Assembly (NCBI GenBank): GCA_963817465.1
Contig: CAWFOP010000008.1
Location: 1 to 64,000 of the forward strand
Reading direction: 5' to 3'
DNA from: CAMPKL01 sp963817465
Lineage (GTDB): Bacteria > Acidobacteriota > Terriglobia > Bryobacterales > UBA6623
DNA length: 64,000 nt
A program made the position numbers and the translations under genes. Positions within the stretch are counted from its first letter, which is position 1. Every line of letters begins with the position of its first letter. The notes beneath the pieces were generated by a model. That model saw nothing but the letters and a program-made list of their open reading frames with translations, did no database searches and was not told the DNA's origin. Below are positions 28,632 through 36,413 of the stretch, one piece after another.

Positions 28632-29902
28632 GCAAACAGTTCGGCGATCGGTTGGCCGCCGTCGTTGATCTTCACCGGGCGCCCGATGGTGTGGTACTCG
28701 TGCGAGGCGTCGATGCCGAGCTTCTTGTAGATCGTCGCGCCGAGATCTTCGATCGAGATGGGACGGTCGGTCGGTTGCGCGCCGTTGGCGTCGGTGGCGC
28801 CGATCACTTGGCCGCCGGGAATGCCGACGCCCGCCGCGGCGATCGAGAAGACGCCCGGCCAGTGGTCGCGCCCGGCCGAGTGATTGATTTTGGGCGTGCG
28901 TCCGAACTCGCCGAGCGCGAGGACCAGCGTCGAGTCGAGCAAGCCGCGCGAGTCCATGTCGGTGAGCAGGGTCGCGAAGGCCTGGTCGAATTCGGGGTAG
29001 AGCTCGGCGTTGATCTTGTCGTTGTCGCTGTGGGTGTCGTAGCCGCCGTGGAAGACGGTGACGAGGCGCACGCCGGCCTCGATGAGGCGACGGGCGAGCA
29101 AGGCGCCCTGGCCGGCGGTGGTGCGGCCGTAAGCGTCGCGCAGGGCGTCGGGCTCGGCGCCGAGGTTAAACGCCTTCTTGGCGGCGGGTGAGGTCACCAG
29201 ATCAAAGGCCTTCTGGTAGAAGTGATCCATCCCTTCGACGACGCTCGAGCGCTCGACGGATTCGATGCGCGCGTCCAACTGGGCGAGCAGGTTTGCGCGT
29301 CCTTGCGCTTCTTCGACGCCGACGCCGGTCGGCAGCGCCAGGTCTTGGACGGAGAAGTTTTCCTTATTGGGATCGCCGGTGATGAACGGATCGTACGACG
29401 GACCGAGAAACCCCGCGTCGGCGCAGATGTCGCGATTGGGGATGACGATGAACGGCGGCAGACCGTTCTTCGCGCCCAGCTCCTTGGCGGCGACCGAGCC
29501 GTAGACCGGATGCTTGAAGGCGTTGTTGGGACGCTGACCCGAGAAGATGTACTGCTTCGCTTTTTCGTGGATCGCTTCGCGCGAGTAGATGGACCGAATG
29601 ACGGAGAAGCGGTCCAGAGACTCGGCGCAGCGCGGCAGCAACTCGCTGAAATGGACGCCCGGAACCTTCGTGGGGATGGCCTTGAAGCCGCCGCGAATCT
29701 CACGGGGCGCTTCGGGCTTGGGGTCGAACGAGTCGTGCTGGCACATACCGCCGGTGTGGAAGAAGATCAGGCACGAAACGTCTTTGCCGCCGCCGCTCGA
29801 GGCCTTCAGCAGCTTCGGCAACGTCACTCCGGCGAGGGCGGCGCCGCCGAGCGACAGCACATCGCGGCGGGAGTAGGGAGCGGACATGTCTCGAAGTCGC
29901 AT
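28628..29902 (-). CDS. DUF1501 domain protein, Tat-exported
   Basis: 424 aa. A twin-arginine signal (YSRRDVLSLGGAALAGVTL) is at the start; an alternative start at ATG 29887 would give MSAPYSRRDV. The body shows features of DUF1501, a member of the alkaline-phosphatase-like superfamily related to sulfatases: LIFFHTGGMCQHDSFDPKPE, LLPRCAESLDRFSVIRSIYS, VTVFHGGYDTHSDND, and LALGEFGRTPKINHSAGRDH near the C-terminus. It lies between the DUF1549/1553 gene (15 nt upstream) and the PPC protein (4-nt overlap), so the three are co-transcribed. Confidence 0.9.
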   Translation of the reverse strand: MRLRDMSAPYSRRDVLSLGGAALAGVTLPKLLKASSGGGKDVSCLIFFHTGGMCQHDSFDPKPEAPREIRGGFKAIPTKVPGVHFSELLPRCAESLDRFSVIRSIYSREAIHEKAKQYIFSGQRPNNAFKHPVYGSVAAKELGAKNGLPPFIVIPNRDICADAGFLGPSYDPFITGDPNKENFSVQDLALPTGVGVEEAQGRANLLAQLDARIESVERSSVVEGMDHFYQKAFDLVTSPAAKKAFNLGAEPDALRDAYGRTTAGQGALLARRLIEAGVRLVTVFHGGYDTHSDNDKINAELYPEFDQAFATLLTDMDSRGLLDSTLVLALGEFGRTPKINHSAGRDHWPGVFSIAAAGVGIPGGQVIGATDANGAQPTDRPISIEDLGATIYKKLGIDASHEYHTIGRPVKINDGGQPIAELFA

Positions 29903-29917
29903 GGCGTATTCCGTGGG

Positions 29918-32407
29918 CTAGCGGTTGAGTTGGAACTCCTTGGAATTGAGGATGGCCCAGAGGGCGTTTTCGAGGGCGCGCGTTCGGTCGCGGCCCGCCG
30001 ACTGTTCGGAGGCGAGGAAGGCGGTCAGGCGCTCGATTTCGTCGCTCCGCGGCGGCCGCGAATAGGCGCGCAGGTAGAGGTCGTGGATGATCCGGTCGTC
30101 GGCGACTCCGCCGGCGATCATTTCGTGGAGCCGGCCGTGCTTCGCGGCGACCTTCTCTTCGACGGTGTCGCTGTTCATCAAGTGGAGAGCTTGGGCTAGC
30201 GACGGCGACTGCGAGCGCGGTTCCATGATGTCGCGCCGCGGGACGCCGAAGGTCGTTAAAAAGTGCGTCGCGCCGATGCTTGCCACGAGCTCCTTGGGTG
30301 ACGTTCCCGCGGGGTAGCCCTTGAACTCTTCATAGACGCCGGTGACTTGGACGATCGCGTCCAGTAGGACTTCCGCCGGCAGCTTGCGCGGCTGGTAGCG
30401 CGCGAAAAGCAAATCTTCGAGCGGGTCGGCGCCGCCGGGGCGGTCGGGCGTATCGGCGCTCAACTGATACGTCTTGGAATTCAAGATCAGACGATGCAGC
30501 GCCTTGAAACGGAAGCCGCTGTCGACGAAGTAGCGCGCCAGGGCGTCGAGCAGCTCCGGGTGAGTCGGCGGATTCGTCGAACGGAAGTCATCGAAGGGCT
30601 CGACGATGCCGCGGCCGAAGTACTCGTACCACACGCGGTTGACTGTGGCGCGCGCCAGTTGCATGCGCTGGTCGTTGACGACCCAGTCGGCCAGGGCTTC
30701 GCGGCGCGTCTCGCCCGGGGGGATGCGGGCGACCGGGCCCGCGAGGAACTTCGGCGGGACGGGCTGCTGCGTCAACGGATGCTCGATCTCGCCGGTGCGC
30801 GAGTCGTACCACACGCGGCGGTACTGTCCGTAGCCGTGCTTGACGTGCGTACGCGCCAGAAAGGCCGCCATGCCGTAGAAGTCGTCTTGGGTCAGATTTT
30901 CGAGCGGGTGGTTGTGACACTGGGCGCACTCGATGCGCTTGCCCAAGAACAGGCGCGTGATGGTCGGCACGGCCTTGTTGATCTCGAACTTCGTGAGCAT
31001 GAAGTCGATCGCCGGATGCCAGAAATTGCCGGCCGGGCGCACGGTGGTGTCGCCGACGGCGGTCAGCATCTCGTAGACCGCTTTGTCGTAGGGCTTGTCT
31101 TGCCGGATCAACTCGTGAAGCCAGCGCTTGTAGGAGCCGTTGGTGCGGCCTTGCGAGTAGTACTGCGAGTTGCGGAACCAGTCCTCGAACTTGACGAGCC
31201 AGTTCGTGCTGTATTCTTCGCGTTCGAGCAGGTCGTCGATCAGCCGCGCGCGCTTGTCGGGGCGCTGGTCGGCCACGAAGGATTCGACTTCTTCGGGCGT
31301 CGGCAGCACGCCGATGGCGTCGAGAAAGACACGCCGCACGAAGGCGCGGTCGCCGCTGACCGGGAACGGCCGCACATTGAGCTGTTCGAGCTTGGCGAAG
31401 ACGCGCTCGTCGATGAAATTGGACGGGGCGATTTGGGGGAAGTCCGCCCCGGCGAGCTCGTCGATGACGAAAAACTGCGCCGACGCGGTCTTGCCCATGG
31501 CGCGCGCGAGTATGCTGGTGCGTCCGCGTCCTTTCGCGGCGACCGCGGCGTCTTCCACGCCCGAAACGACGGCTTGGTCGGCGACGGTGAAGCGCACCTT
31601 GTCGGTCATATCGCGCGTCGTGCCGTTGGAGAGCCGGCCGATCACGACGAGCGGCTGCACGGCGCCTTGGCCGACCAGCACGCGCTCGCGCGGATACATT
31701 TCGAGTCGCTCGAGCTCCGGGCCTTCCGACCGGAACGGCGCGCCCTGCTCGAGCCACTTGAGGATGACGCCGTATTCGTCGGACTCGGGCGTCATGAGCT
31801 GTCCGCCGCCGTGCGCGATTTGGAACGTGGGCTTTTTGAGGATGAGCGACTCGGTCGGGTTGTCGAGATTGACGCGGCGGCCGCCGGCGGCTTCGACGAT
31901 CATCTTGTGATCGGCGGCGGGGTCGGCGGCGTAGAGCGAGAGCTTGAAGCCGTTTTTGCCCGCGGGCGAGCCATGGCAGGCCGAGCCGTTGCAGCCTTTC
32001 GTGGTGAGGATCGAGAGCAGGTCGCGCGTGAAGTCGACTTCCATGTCGCCGGTTTGTTGATCGCCGACGCGGACGGTCGCCTCGGTTTGCTCGTCTCCGC
32101 ATTTCGCGCGAATGGTCGCCTCGCCGGGACCTTTCGCCGTCAGTCTTCCGTCAGCGAACACCGCCGTCGCAGGGTCGGCGCTCGTGATCGAGCAGTCGAG
32201 CGTCGCATCGGTCTCGGCGCCGCCCGCGGCTATTCTCGTGACGATGATACGTTGGGCTGCGCCGGGCCCGGAGAGCGAGATATCCGGCGGCTGAATGACG
32301 ACCGAATCGGCGCGAAGGGACGGCGCGACGCTGCTCAGAAGGGCGGCCAACGCCAGCAAGAGGCAAGGATGGTGTTGTTGGAGCAAGATCCCCGTTAAGG
32401 CTAACAA
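29918..32407 (-). CDS. DUF1549/DUF1553 protein with c-type haem motifs
   Basis: 829 aa, exported (hydrophobic segment LLLALAALLSSVAPSLRAD). Residues 35-115 look like a bacterial Ig-like (BIG2) domain. A Cx4CH haem-like site, CNGSACHG, follows in a segment typical of PSD1-type proteins. DUF1549 and DUF1553 are recognisable from ERVFAKLEQLNVRPFPVSGD, LGKRIECAQCHNHPLENL (CxxCH), RATVNRVWYEYFGRGIVEP and YQPRKLPAEVLLDAIVQVTG. It is first of the operon DUF1549/1553 - DUF1501 - PPC. Function is unproven; related clusters are thought to act in periplasmic degradation or redox processes. Confidence 0.9.
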   Translation of the reverse strand: MLALTGILLQQHHPCLLLALAALLSSVAPSLRADSVVIQPPDISLSGPGAAQRIIVTRIAAGGAETDATLDCSITSADPATAVFADGRLTAKGPGEATIRAKCGDEQTEATVRVGDQQTGDMEVDFTRDLLSILTTKGCNGSACHGSPAGKNGFKLSLYAADPAADHKMIVEAAGGRRVNLDNPTESLILKKPTFQIAHGGGQLMTPESDEYGVILKWLEQGAPFRSEGPELERLEMYPRERVLVGQGAVQPLVVIGRLSNGTTRDMTDKVRFTVADQAVVSGVEDAAVAAKGRGRTSILARAMGKTASAQFFVIDELAGADFPQIAPSNFIDERVFAKLEQLNVRPFPVSGDRAFVRRVFLDAIGVLPTPEEVESFVADQRPDKRARLIDDLLEREEYSTNWLVKFEDWFRNSQYYSQGRTNGSYKRWLHELIRQDKPYDKAVYEMLTAVGDTTVRPAGNFWHPAIDFMLTKFEINKAVPTITRLFLGKRIECAQCHNHPLENLTQDDFYGMAAFLARTHVKHGYGQYRRVWYDSRTGEIEHPLTQQPVPPKFLAGPVARIPPGETRREALADWVVNDQRMQLARATVNRVWYEYFGRGIVEPFDDFRSTNPPTHPELLDALARYFVDSGFRFKALHRLILNSKTYQLSADTPDRPGGADPLEDLLFARYQPRKLPAEVLLDAIVQVTGVYEEFKGYPAGTSPKELVASIGATHFLTTFGVPRRDIMEPRSQSPSLAQALHLMNSDTVEEKVAAKHGRLHEMIAGGVADDRIIHDLYLRAYSRPPRSDEIERLTAFLASEQSAGRDRTRALENALWAILNSKEFQLNR

Positions 32408-32586
32408 AACGGAGTTATCGGGGCAATAGTACGGGCCCTTCTTGCGCGCGTCCGCGATTATCTTGGATTGCGTTTTAGGACCCCAGGTTCCGCTGCGCTC
32501 GACCCGGGGCTAGCCACTGCTTCGTCCTCCGGACGAGGTCGCGCCGGCGTTTTCACACTGGCTCGTGCGTCTGGGGATCTGATGCG
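32408..32586. other. intergenic region with palindromic repeat sequence
   Basis: No gene is visible. The sequence contains a GC-rich hairpin (CCCC at 32482-32485 with GGGG at 32507-32510) and a 33-bp block (32526-32558) repeated exactly at 61154-61186. Confidence 0.5.
32526..32558. repeat. 33-bp dispersed repeat, partial copy
   Basis: Identical to 61154-61186, where it forms the right part of a 71-bp stem-loop. The left arm of that stem-loop (AGTCTGTGTGAAAACG) is missing here, so this is a half element. Confidence 0.7.
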
Positions 32587-33630
32587 CTACACCGCGACTA
32601 GGCTGGCTACGGGACGCGATTGCTTCCACAAGGCGATGTAGGGCTCGAGGTCCTTCATCATCTTGTCGTATTCCTCGAAGCTCAACGACTGCGCGCCGTC
32701 GCTCCAGGCGGCTTCGGGGTTGGGGTGCACCTCGACCATCATGCCGTCGGCGCCGACGGCCACCACGGCCCGCGCCAGGGTCGGGATCAGCGAGCGCCTG
32801 CCGCTCGAGTGCGCCGGATCGAGGATCACGGGCAAGTGCGTGAGCTCATTGAGCACCGGCACGGCCTGGATGTCGAGGGTGTTGCGCGTGGAGTCCTCGA
32901 AGGTGCGGATGCCGCGCTCGCACAGGATCACGTTGGAGTTGCCGTGCGAGACGATGTACTCGGCCGATAGCAACAGCTCTTTGATCGTGGTGGCAAGACC
33001 GCGCTTGAGCAAAACCGGGCGCTGCACGCGTCCCGCTTCTTTGAGCAGCGGGAAGTTCTGCACGTTGCGCGCGCCGATTTGAATCACGTCGGCATATTCG
33101 CAGACCACGTCGATGTTGGTGACCGTCATCACCTCGGTGACCACAGCGAGGCCCGTCGCGTCGCCGGCCTTGCGCAGCAGCTTCAAGCCCTCTTCTTCCA
33201 AACCCTGGAAGCTGTAGGGCGAGCTGCGCGGCTTGTAGGCGCCGCCGCGCAGAAACTTGGCGCCCGACTTGGCGACATGTTCCGCGGTGGTCATGATCTG
33301 CGCCTCGGTCTCGACCGAGCACGGGCCGGCAATGATCGCGAACTCGTCGCCGCCGAACGATCGGTCCGGCCCGACCGGCACGATGGTGTGCTCGGCCTTC
33401 ACCTCTTTGCTGACCATTTTGTAAGGCGCTGAGATTCGCACGGCGTTCTCCACATACGGCGAAGCGTTCAAAGATTCGAGGGCGTGCGTCACATCGCCGA
33501 TGCCGACTGCGGCGATCACCACCCGTTCATCACCCTGTATCGAGTGCACCTGATAGCCAAGGTCTTCAATCCGCTTGCAGATGTAGTCAATCTGCTCCTT
33601 GGTTGCGCCGCGCTTCATCGAGATGATCAT
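32587..33630 (-). CDS. aroF: 3-deoxy-7-phosphoheptulonate (DAHP) synthase
   Basis: 347 aa. It condenses phosphoenolpyruvate and erythrose 4-phosphate to DAHP, the entry step of aromatic amino-acid synthesis. It is a type I beta (KDO8P-synthase-like) enzyme with an N-terminal ferredoxin-like regulatory domain (residues 1-70; ATKEQIDYICKRIEDLGYQV). Catalytic segments: FAIIAGPCSVETEAQIM, AKFLRGGAYKPRSSPYSFQG, ADVIQIGARNVQNFPLLKE, LLKRGL, and LPVILDPAHSSGRRSLI with metal ligands. The N-terminal domain probably mediates feedback control. A leader peptide and terminator lie directly upstream (33641-33773), pointing to attenuation by aromatic amino acids. The RBS (AGGA) follows the terminator T-tract. 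Confidence 0.96.
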   Translation of the reverse strand: MIISMKRGATKEQIDYICKRIEDLGYQVHSIQGDERVVIAAVGIGDVTHALESLNASPYVENAVRISAPYKMVSKEVKAEHTIVPVGPDRSFGGDEFAIIAGPCSVETEAQIMTTAEHVAKSGAKFLRGGAYKPRSSPYSFQGLEEEGLKLLRKAGDATGLAVVTEVMTVTNIDVVCEYADVIQIGARNVQNFPLLKEAGRVQRPVLLKRGLATTIKELLLSAEYIVSHGNSNVILCERGIRTFEDSTRNTLDIQAVPVLNELTHLPVILDPAHSSGRRSLIPTLARAVVAVGADGMMVEVHPNPEAAWSDGAQSLSFEEYDKMMKDLEPYIALWKQSRPVASLVAV

Positions 33631-33640
33631 GTTTTTGTCC

Positions 33641-33670
33641 TAAAAGAAAAGACCCACTCGGGAGAGTGGG
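33641..33670 (-). terminator. intrinsic terminator in aroF leader (attenuator)
   Basis: Read on the minus strand, a 9-bp stem GGCCCACTC/GAGTGGGTC (one G-U pair) with a TCCC loop spans 33672-33651. It is followed by TCTTTTCTTTT, and the aroF ATG begins about 10 nt later. A terminator placed between promoter and first gene only makes sense as a conditional element. Confidence 0.85.
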
Positions 33671-33709
33671 CCGGTCCGACTTCCAAAGCTGTTTGAAGGG
33701 AAACCCGCG

Positions 33710-33716
33710 CCACTCC
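33710..33716 (-). promoter_or_regulatory. antiterminator strand (region 2) of aroF attenuator
   Basis: GGAGTGG on the minus strand, beginning 4 nt after the leader-peptide stop, copies the 3' arm of the terminator. It can pair with CCACTC in the terminator's 5' arm, giving an antiterminator that excludes the terminator hairpin. A ribosome at the leader stop would cover it; one stalled earlier in the leader would leave it free. Confidence 0.7.
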
Positions 33717-33719
33717 GGA

Positions 33720-33773
33720 CTATTTCCAGCCCGTAAATCGACCCCAACGGTAGGTGTAGGCGCTGCCCCGCAT
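33720..33773 (-). CDS. aromatic leader peptide of aroF (17 aa)
   Basis: ATG 33773 to TAG 33720 encodes MRGSAYTYRWGRFTGWK. Five of 17 residues are aromatic and all three aromatic amino acids occur: Tyr at 6 and 8, Trp at 10 and 16, Phe at 13. It lies upstream of aroF on the same strand, followed by the antiterminator and terminator elements described separately. The arrangement is that of trp, phe and aro leader peptides. A possible promoter puts the transcription start only a few nt before the ATG, so it may be translated from a nearly leaderless mRNA; no strong ribosome site is seen. Confidence 0.82.
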   Translation of the reverse strand: MRGSAYTYRWGRFTGWK

Positions 33774-33785
33774 AGCGTAAGGATT

Positions 33786-33817
33786 ATTATCTACCATGCT
33801 GCGCATTGCTGTGTCCA
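33786..33817 (-). promoter_or_regulatory. candidate promoter of aroF leader
   Basis: On the minus strand TGGACA (33817-33812) and TAGATA (33793-33788, overlapping GATAAT 33791-33786) are 18 nt apart. The predicted start is near 33780, about 7 nt before the leader-peptide ATG. The -35 match is modest. Confidence 0.4.
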
Positions 33818-33858
33818 GCGCAAATTGAGACTTTCAAGACTTCGTACCATAGGTCGAA

Positions 33859-35652
33859 ATGCGCATCGGCGTCGATACCGGGGGCACCTTTACCGACTTC
33901 GTCCTGTGGGACGGTAAGTCCATCCGAACCAAGAAGATACGCTCGACGCCGGACGACCCGTCGCGGGCCATTCTGGCGGGCGTCGAGGCGGCTGACGAGA
34001 TCGTTCACGGCTCGACCGTTGCGACGAATGCGTTGCTCGAGCGACGCGGCGCGCGGACGGCGTTCGTGACGACGGCGGGCTTTGAAGACATCCTCGCGAT
34101 CGGGCGTCAGAACCGCGTCTCGCTCTACGATTGGTTCGGCGATCCGCCCCCGCCTCTGGCCCCGGCCGAGTTGCGATTTGGACTCTCGGAGCGCACGCTG
34201 TTCGATGGCTCGATCGAGACGGCGCTACGCGTGGAAGAGGTCGACGCGCTGGCGGTGAAGCTGCGCGAGCTGCGCGTCGAGTCGGTCGCGGTTTGCCTGC
34301 TGCACTCGTACGCGAATGCCGAACATGAACGGCGCGTGGGAGAGGCGCTGCGCGGGGCGGGGCTGTTCGTCTCGTTGTCGCACGAGGTGCTGCCGGAGTA
34401 TCGCGAATATGAGCGAGCATCGACGACGGCAGTCAACGCCTACGTATCGCCGTTGATGGCGCGGTATTTGGATGCGCTCGATCGCCAAGTGGGCCAAGCG
34501 CGCCTGCGGGTGTTTCAGTCGAACGGCGGCTCGATGTCGGCGCGGACCGCGGGGTCGAGCGCCGTCCACACCGTCCTGTCGGGGCCGGCGGGAGGGGTGC
34601 AAGGCGCGGCGGCGGTCGCGAGGGCGGCGGGCTTCGAGCGCGTCATCAGCTTCGACATGGGCGGCACGTCGACCGACGTGGCGCTCTACGATCGGCGACC
34701 CACGTACACGACGGAAGCGGAGCTGGGCGGCTGCCCGATTCGCGTCGCGATGTTGGACATTCATTCGGTCGGCGCGGGGGGCGGCTCGATCGCTTATTTG
34801 GATGCCGGAGGCGCGTTGCGCGTCGGGCCGCGCAGCGCCGGCGCGGAGCCGGGACCGGTCTGCTACGGGAGCGGTGAAGAGATCGCCGTTACAGATGCAA
34901 ATTTGTTCTTGGGCCGCATCGATCCCGACAAATTCTTGAGCGGAAGCATGCGCTTGGACGTCGATCGGTCGACGCGCTATCTCGAACGCTTCGCCGCGAA
35001 GGCCGGAGTCAGCGCGGCCGAGATGGCGCAGGGGATCGTCGATGTGGCGAACTCGAACATGGAGCGCGCGATTCGGAAGATTTCGGTCGAGCGCGGCCAC
35101 GACCCGCGGGATTTCGCCCTGCTCAGCTTCGGCGGCGCGGGAGGGCAGCACGCCTGTGCGCTCGCGGAGCGACTCGAAATTCGCACGGTGATCGCGCCGA
35201 AGCAGGCCGGGGTGTTGTCGGCGCTGGGGATGTTGACCGCGGACTTCTCGCGCGACTTCTCCGCGAGCCTGGCGGGTCCGGACGTCGGAGCGACGTTTGG
35301 GCAACTCGAGCGGCGCGCGACGGAGGAGCTTCGCGGGGAAGGTTTTGAGGATATGCTCCTGGAGCGATCGGTTGACTTGCGTTATCGCGGGCAAAGTTTC
35401 GAGATCACCTTGCCGTGGAACGAGCGAAGCAATTTCGATGCGGCGCATGAGCGGCTGTACGGCTATGCGCGACGAGGCCGGGAGACGGAGATCGTGACCG
35501 CGCGAGTGAAGGCTGTCGGCGTCGGCAAGAGCGAGGCGTTCAACCTTGCCGCGGCGTCCGATGAGCAATCGTTCTCGAGCTTGTTTGTGTCACCGGGATG
35601 GAGTCGCGAGCAAGATCGGTTTGGGAACGAGATCTTGCGGCGTCTCGCGTGA
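33859..35652 (+). CDS. hydantoinase/oxoprolinase family protein (HyuA-like)
   Basis: 597 aa, shorter than most N-methylhydantoinase A subunits (about 650-700). The N-terminal Hydant_A_N domain starts with IGVDTGGTFTDFVLWDG, the ATP-binding DTGGTFTD motif. The main domain shows DMGGTSTDVALY, GPRSAGAEPGPVCYG, VTDANLFLGRIDP, and SFGGAGGQHACALAERL. The C-terminus is short. The usual partner HyuB is not adjacent, so it may act alone or with a distant subunit on a cyclic amide. It is divergent from aroF across the attenuator region, with its 5' end 85 nt from the leader-peptide ATG. Confidence 0.88.
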   Translation: MRIGVDTGGTFTDFVLWDGKSIRTKKIRSTPDDPSRAILAGVEAADEIVHGSTVATNALLERRGARTAFVTTAGFEDILAIGRQNRVSLYDWFGDPPPPLAPAELRFGLSERTLFDGSIETALRVEEVDALAVKLRELRVESVAVCLLHSYANAEHERRVGEALRGAGLFVSLSHEVLPEYREYERASTTAVNAYVSPLMARYLDALDRQVGQARLRVFQSNGGSMSARTAGSSAVHTVLSGPAGGVQGAAAVARAAGFERVISFDMGGTSTDVALYDRRPTYTTEAELGGCPIRVAMLDIHSVGAGGGSIAYLDAGGALRVGPRSAGAEPGPVCYGSGEEIAVTDANLFLGRIDPDKFLSGSMRLDVDRSTRYLERFAAKAGVSAAEMAQGIVDVANSNMERAIRKISVERGHDPRDFALLSFGGAGGQHACALAERLEIRTVIAPKQAGVLSALGMLTADFSRDFSASLAGPDVGATFGQLERRATEELRGEGFEDMLLERSVDLRYRGQSFEITLPWNERSNFDAAHERLYGYARRGRETEIVTARVKAVGVGKSEAFNLAAASDEQSFSSLFVSPGWSREQDRFGNEILRRLA

Positions 35653-35663
35653 AGATCCTCATG

Positions 35664-35680
35664 CCTTACACTAAGTAAGG
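35664..35680. promoter_or_regulatory. palindromic operator candidate at vapB start
   Basis: CCTTAC-ACTAA-GTAAGG is a perfect 6-bp-arm inverted repeat ending one base before the vapB ATG at 35682. TACACT inside it may be the -10 box, which would give a leaderless mRNA. Position and symmetry fit autoregulation by the AbrB-type antitoxin. Confidence 0.55.
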
Positions 35681-35681
35681 A

Positions 35682-35951
35682 ATGCCCGCCGCGACGATCA
35701 CAAGCAAGGGGCAGGTCACGCTGCCGGCTGAAATTCGACGCAAACTCGGTCTTCGGCCTGGAGACCGCGTTGATTTCGTGATGGATTCATCCGGCGACGT
35801 TCGGATGCTTCCCAAGAAGCGCTCGCTTCTGGACCTTCTAGGATCGCGAAAAGGTCGGAGCCCGATACGGGCTGGGATGGATGAGCTGACGGAGAGCGCC
35901 GCCGCCGCCGTGGCGGAGGATTGGGAGCGCATTCGCTCGCAGGACTCCTGA
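35682..35951 (+). CDS. AbrB/MazE-type antitoxin (VapB-like)
   Basis: 89 aa. The SpoVT-AbrB swapped-hairpin DNA-binding domain is at residues 3-47: ATITSKGQVTLPAEIRRKLG then LRPGDRVDFVMDSSGDVRML. The C-terminal 40 residues (PIRAGMDELTESAAAAVAED) form the likely toxin-binding tail. It precedes a PIN-domain gene with a TGATG stop/start overlap, a classic antitoxin-toxin pair. The palindrome at its start suggests self-repression. The 5' end may be leaderless. Confidence 0.88.
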   Translation: MPAATITSKGQVTLPAEIRRKLGLRPGDRVDFVMDSSGDVRMLPKKRSLLDLLGSRKGRSPIRAGMDELTESAAAAVAEDWERIRSQDS

Positions 35952-36349
35952 TGCGCGCGGTCGATACGAATGTGCTGCTCAGGTTGCACCTGATGGACGA
36001 TGAGCGTCACGGCGCGGCGGTCACTCGCTTCGTGCGGCGACGGCAGAAAGTCAACGAGCCGATCTTCGTTAGCCTCGTCGTGCTGTGCGAGGTCGCATGG
36101 GTTCTGCGCCGCACCTATCGATTTGATCGTTCAGAGGTCGCCGAGGTGCTGAACGGTTTGCTGGACACGGATCTGATCATCGTCGAACAGGCGGACCTCG
36201 TTCGAGAAGCGATCGCGCTCTACGGCGAGGGCCCCGGAGACTTTGCGGATCATGTCATCGGTCTAGTCGGCCAAGCCGCCGGCTGTCGTGATACGGTCAC
36301 CTTCGATCGGGCGCTGCGGACCGTGCACGGATTCACGCAGCTGCGCTGA
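35951..36349 (+). CDS. PIN-domain toxin (VapC-like ribonuclease)
   Basis: 132 aa from ATG 35951, overlapping the antitoxin stop; an upstream in-frame GTG at 35921 lies inside the antitoxin. PIN-domain acidic residues are in place: AVDTNVLLRL (Asp5), LCEVAWVLRR (Glu), GDFADHVIGLVGQAAGC (Asp) and TFDRALRT (Asp). VapC toxins cleave RNA, often tRNA or rRNA, using Mg2+. The target is unknown. The protein is complete, so the module is probably functional. Confidence 0.88.
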   Translation: MRAVDTNVLLRLHLMDDERHGAAVTRFVRRRQKVNEPIFVSLVVLCEVAWVLRRTYRFDRSEVAEVLNGLLDTDLIIVEQADLVREAIALYGEGPGDFADHVIGLVGQAAGCRDTVTFDRALRTVHGFTQLR

Positions 36350-36413
36350 CTCCCTGCGGTTTCCGGTAAGCAAGCGAAAGTCGCTAAGATAGCGGATTCC
36401 GCCTTTTGCAGCT

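Noticed and set aside
30494..32398. 634-codon plus-strand frame opposite the DUF1549/1553 gene
   Set aside because: Antisense shadow; the minus strand has signal peptide, CxxCH and DUF motifs.
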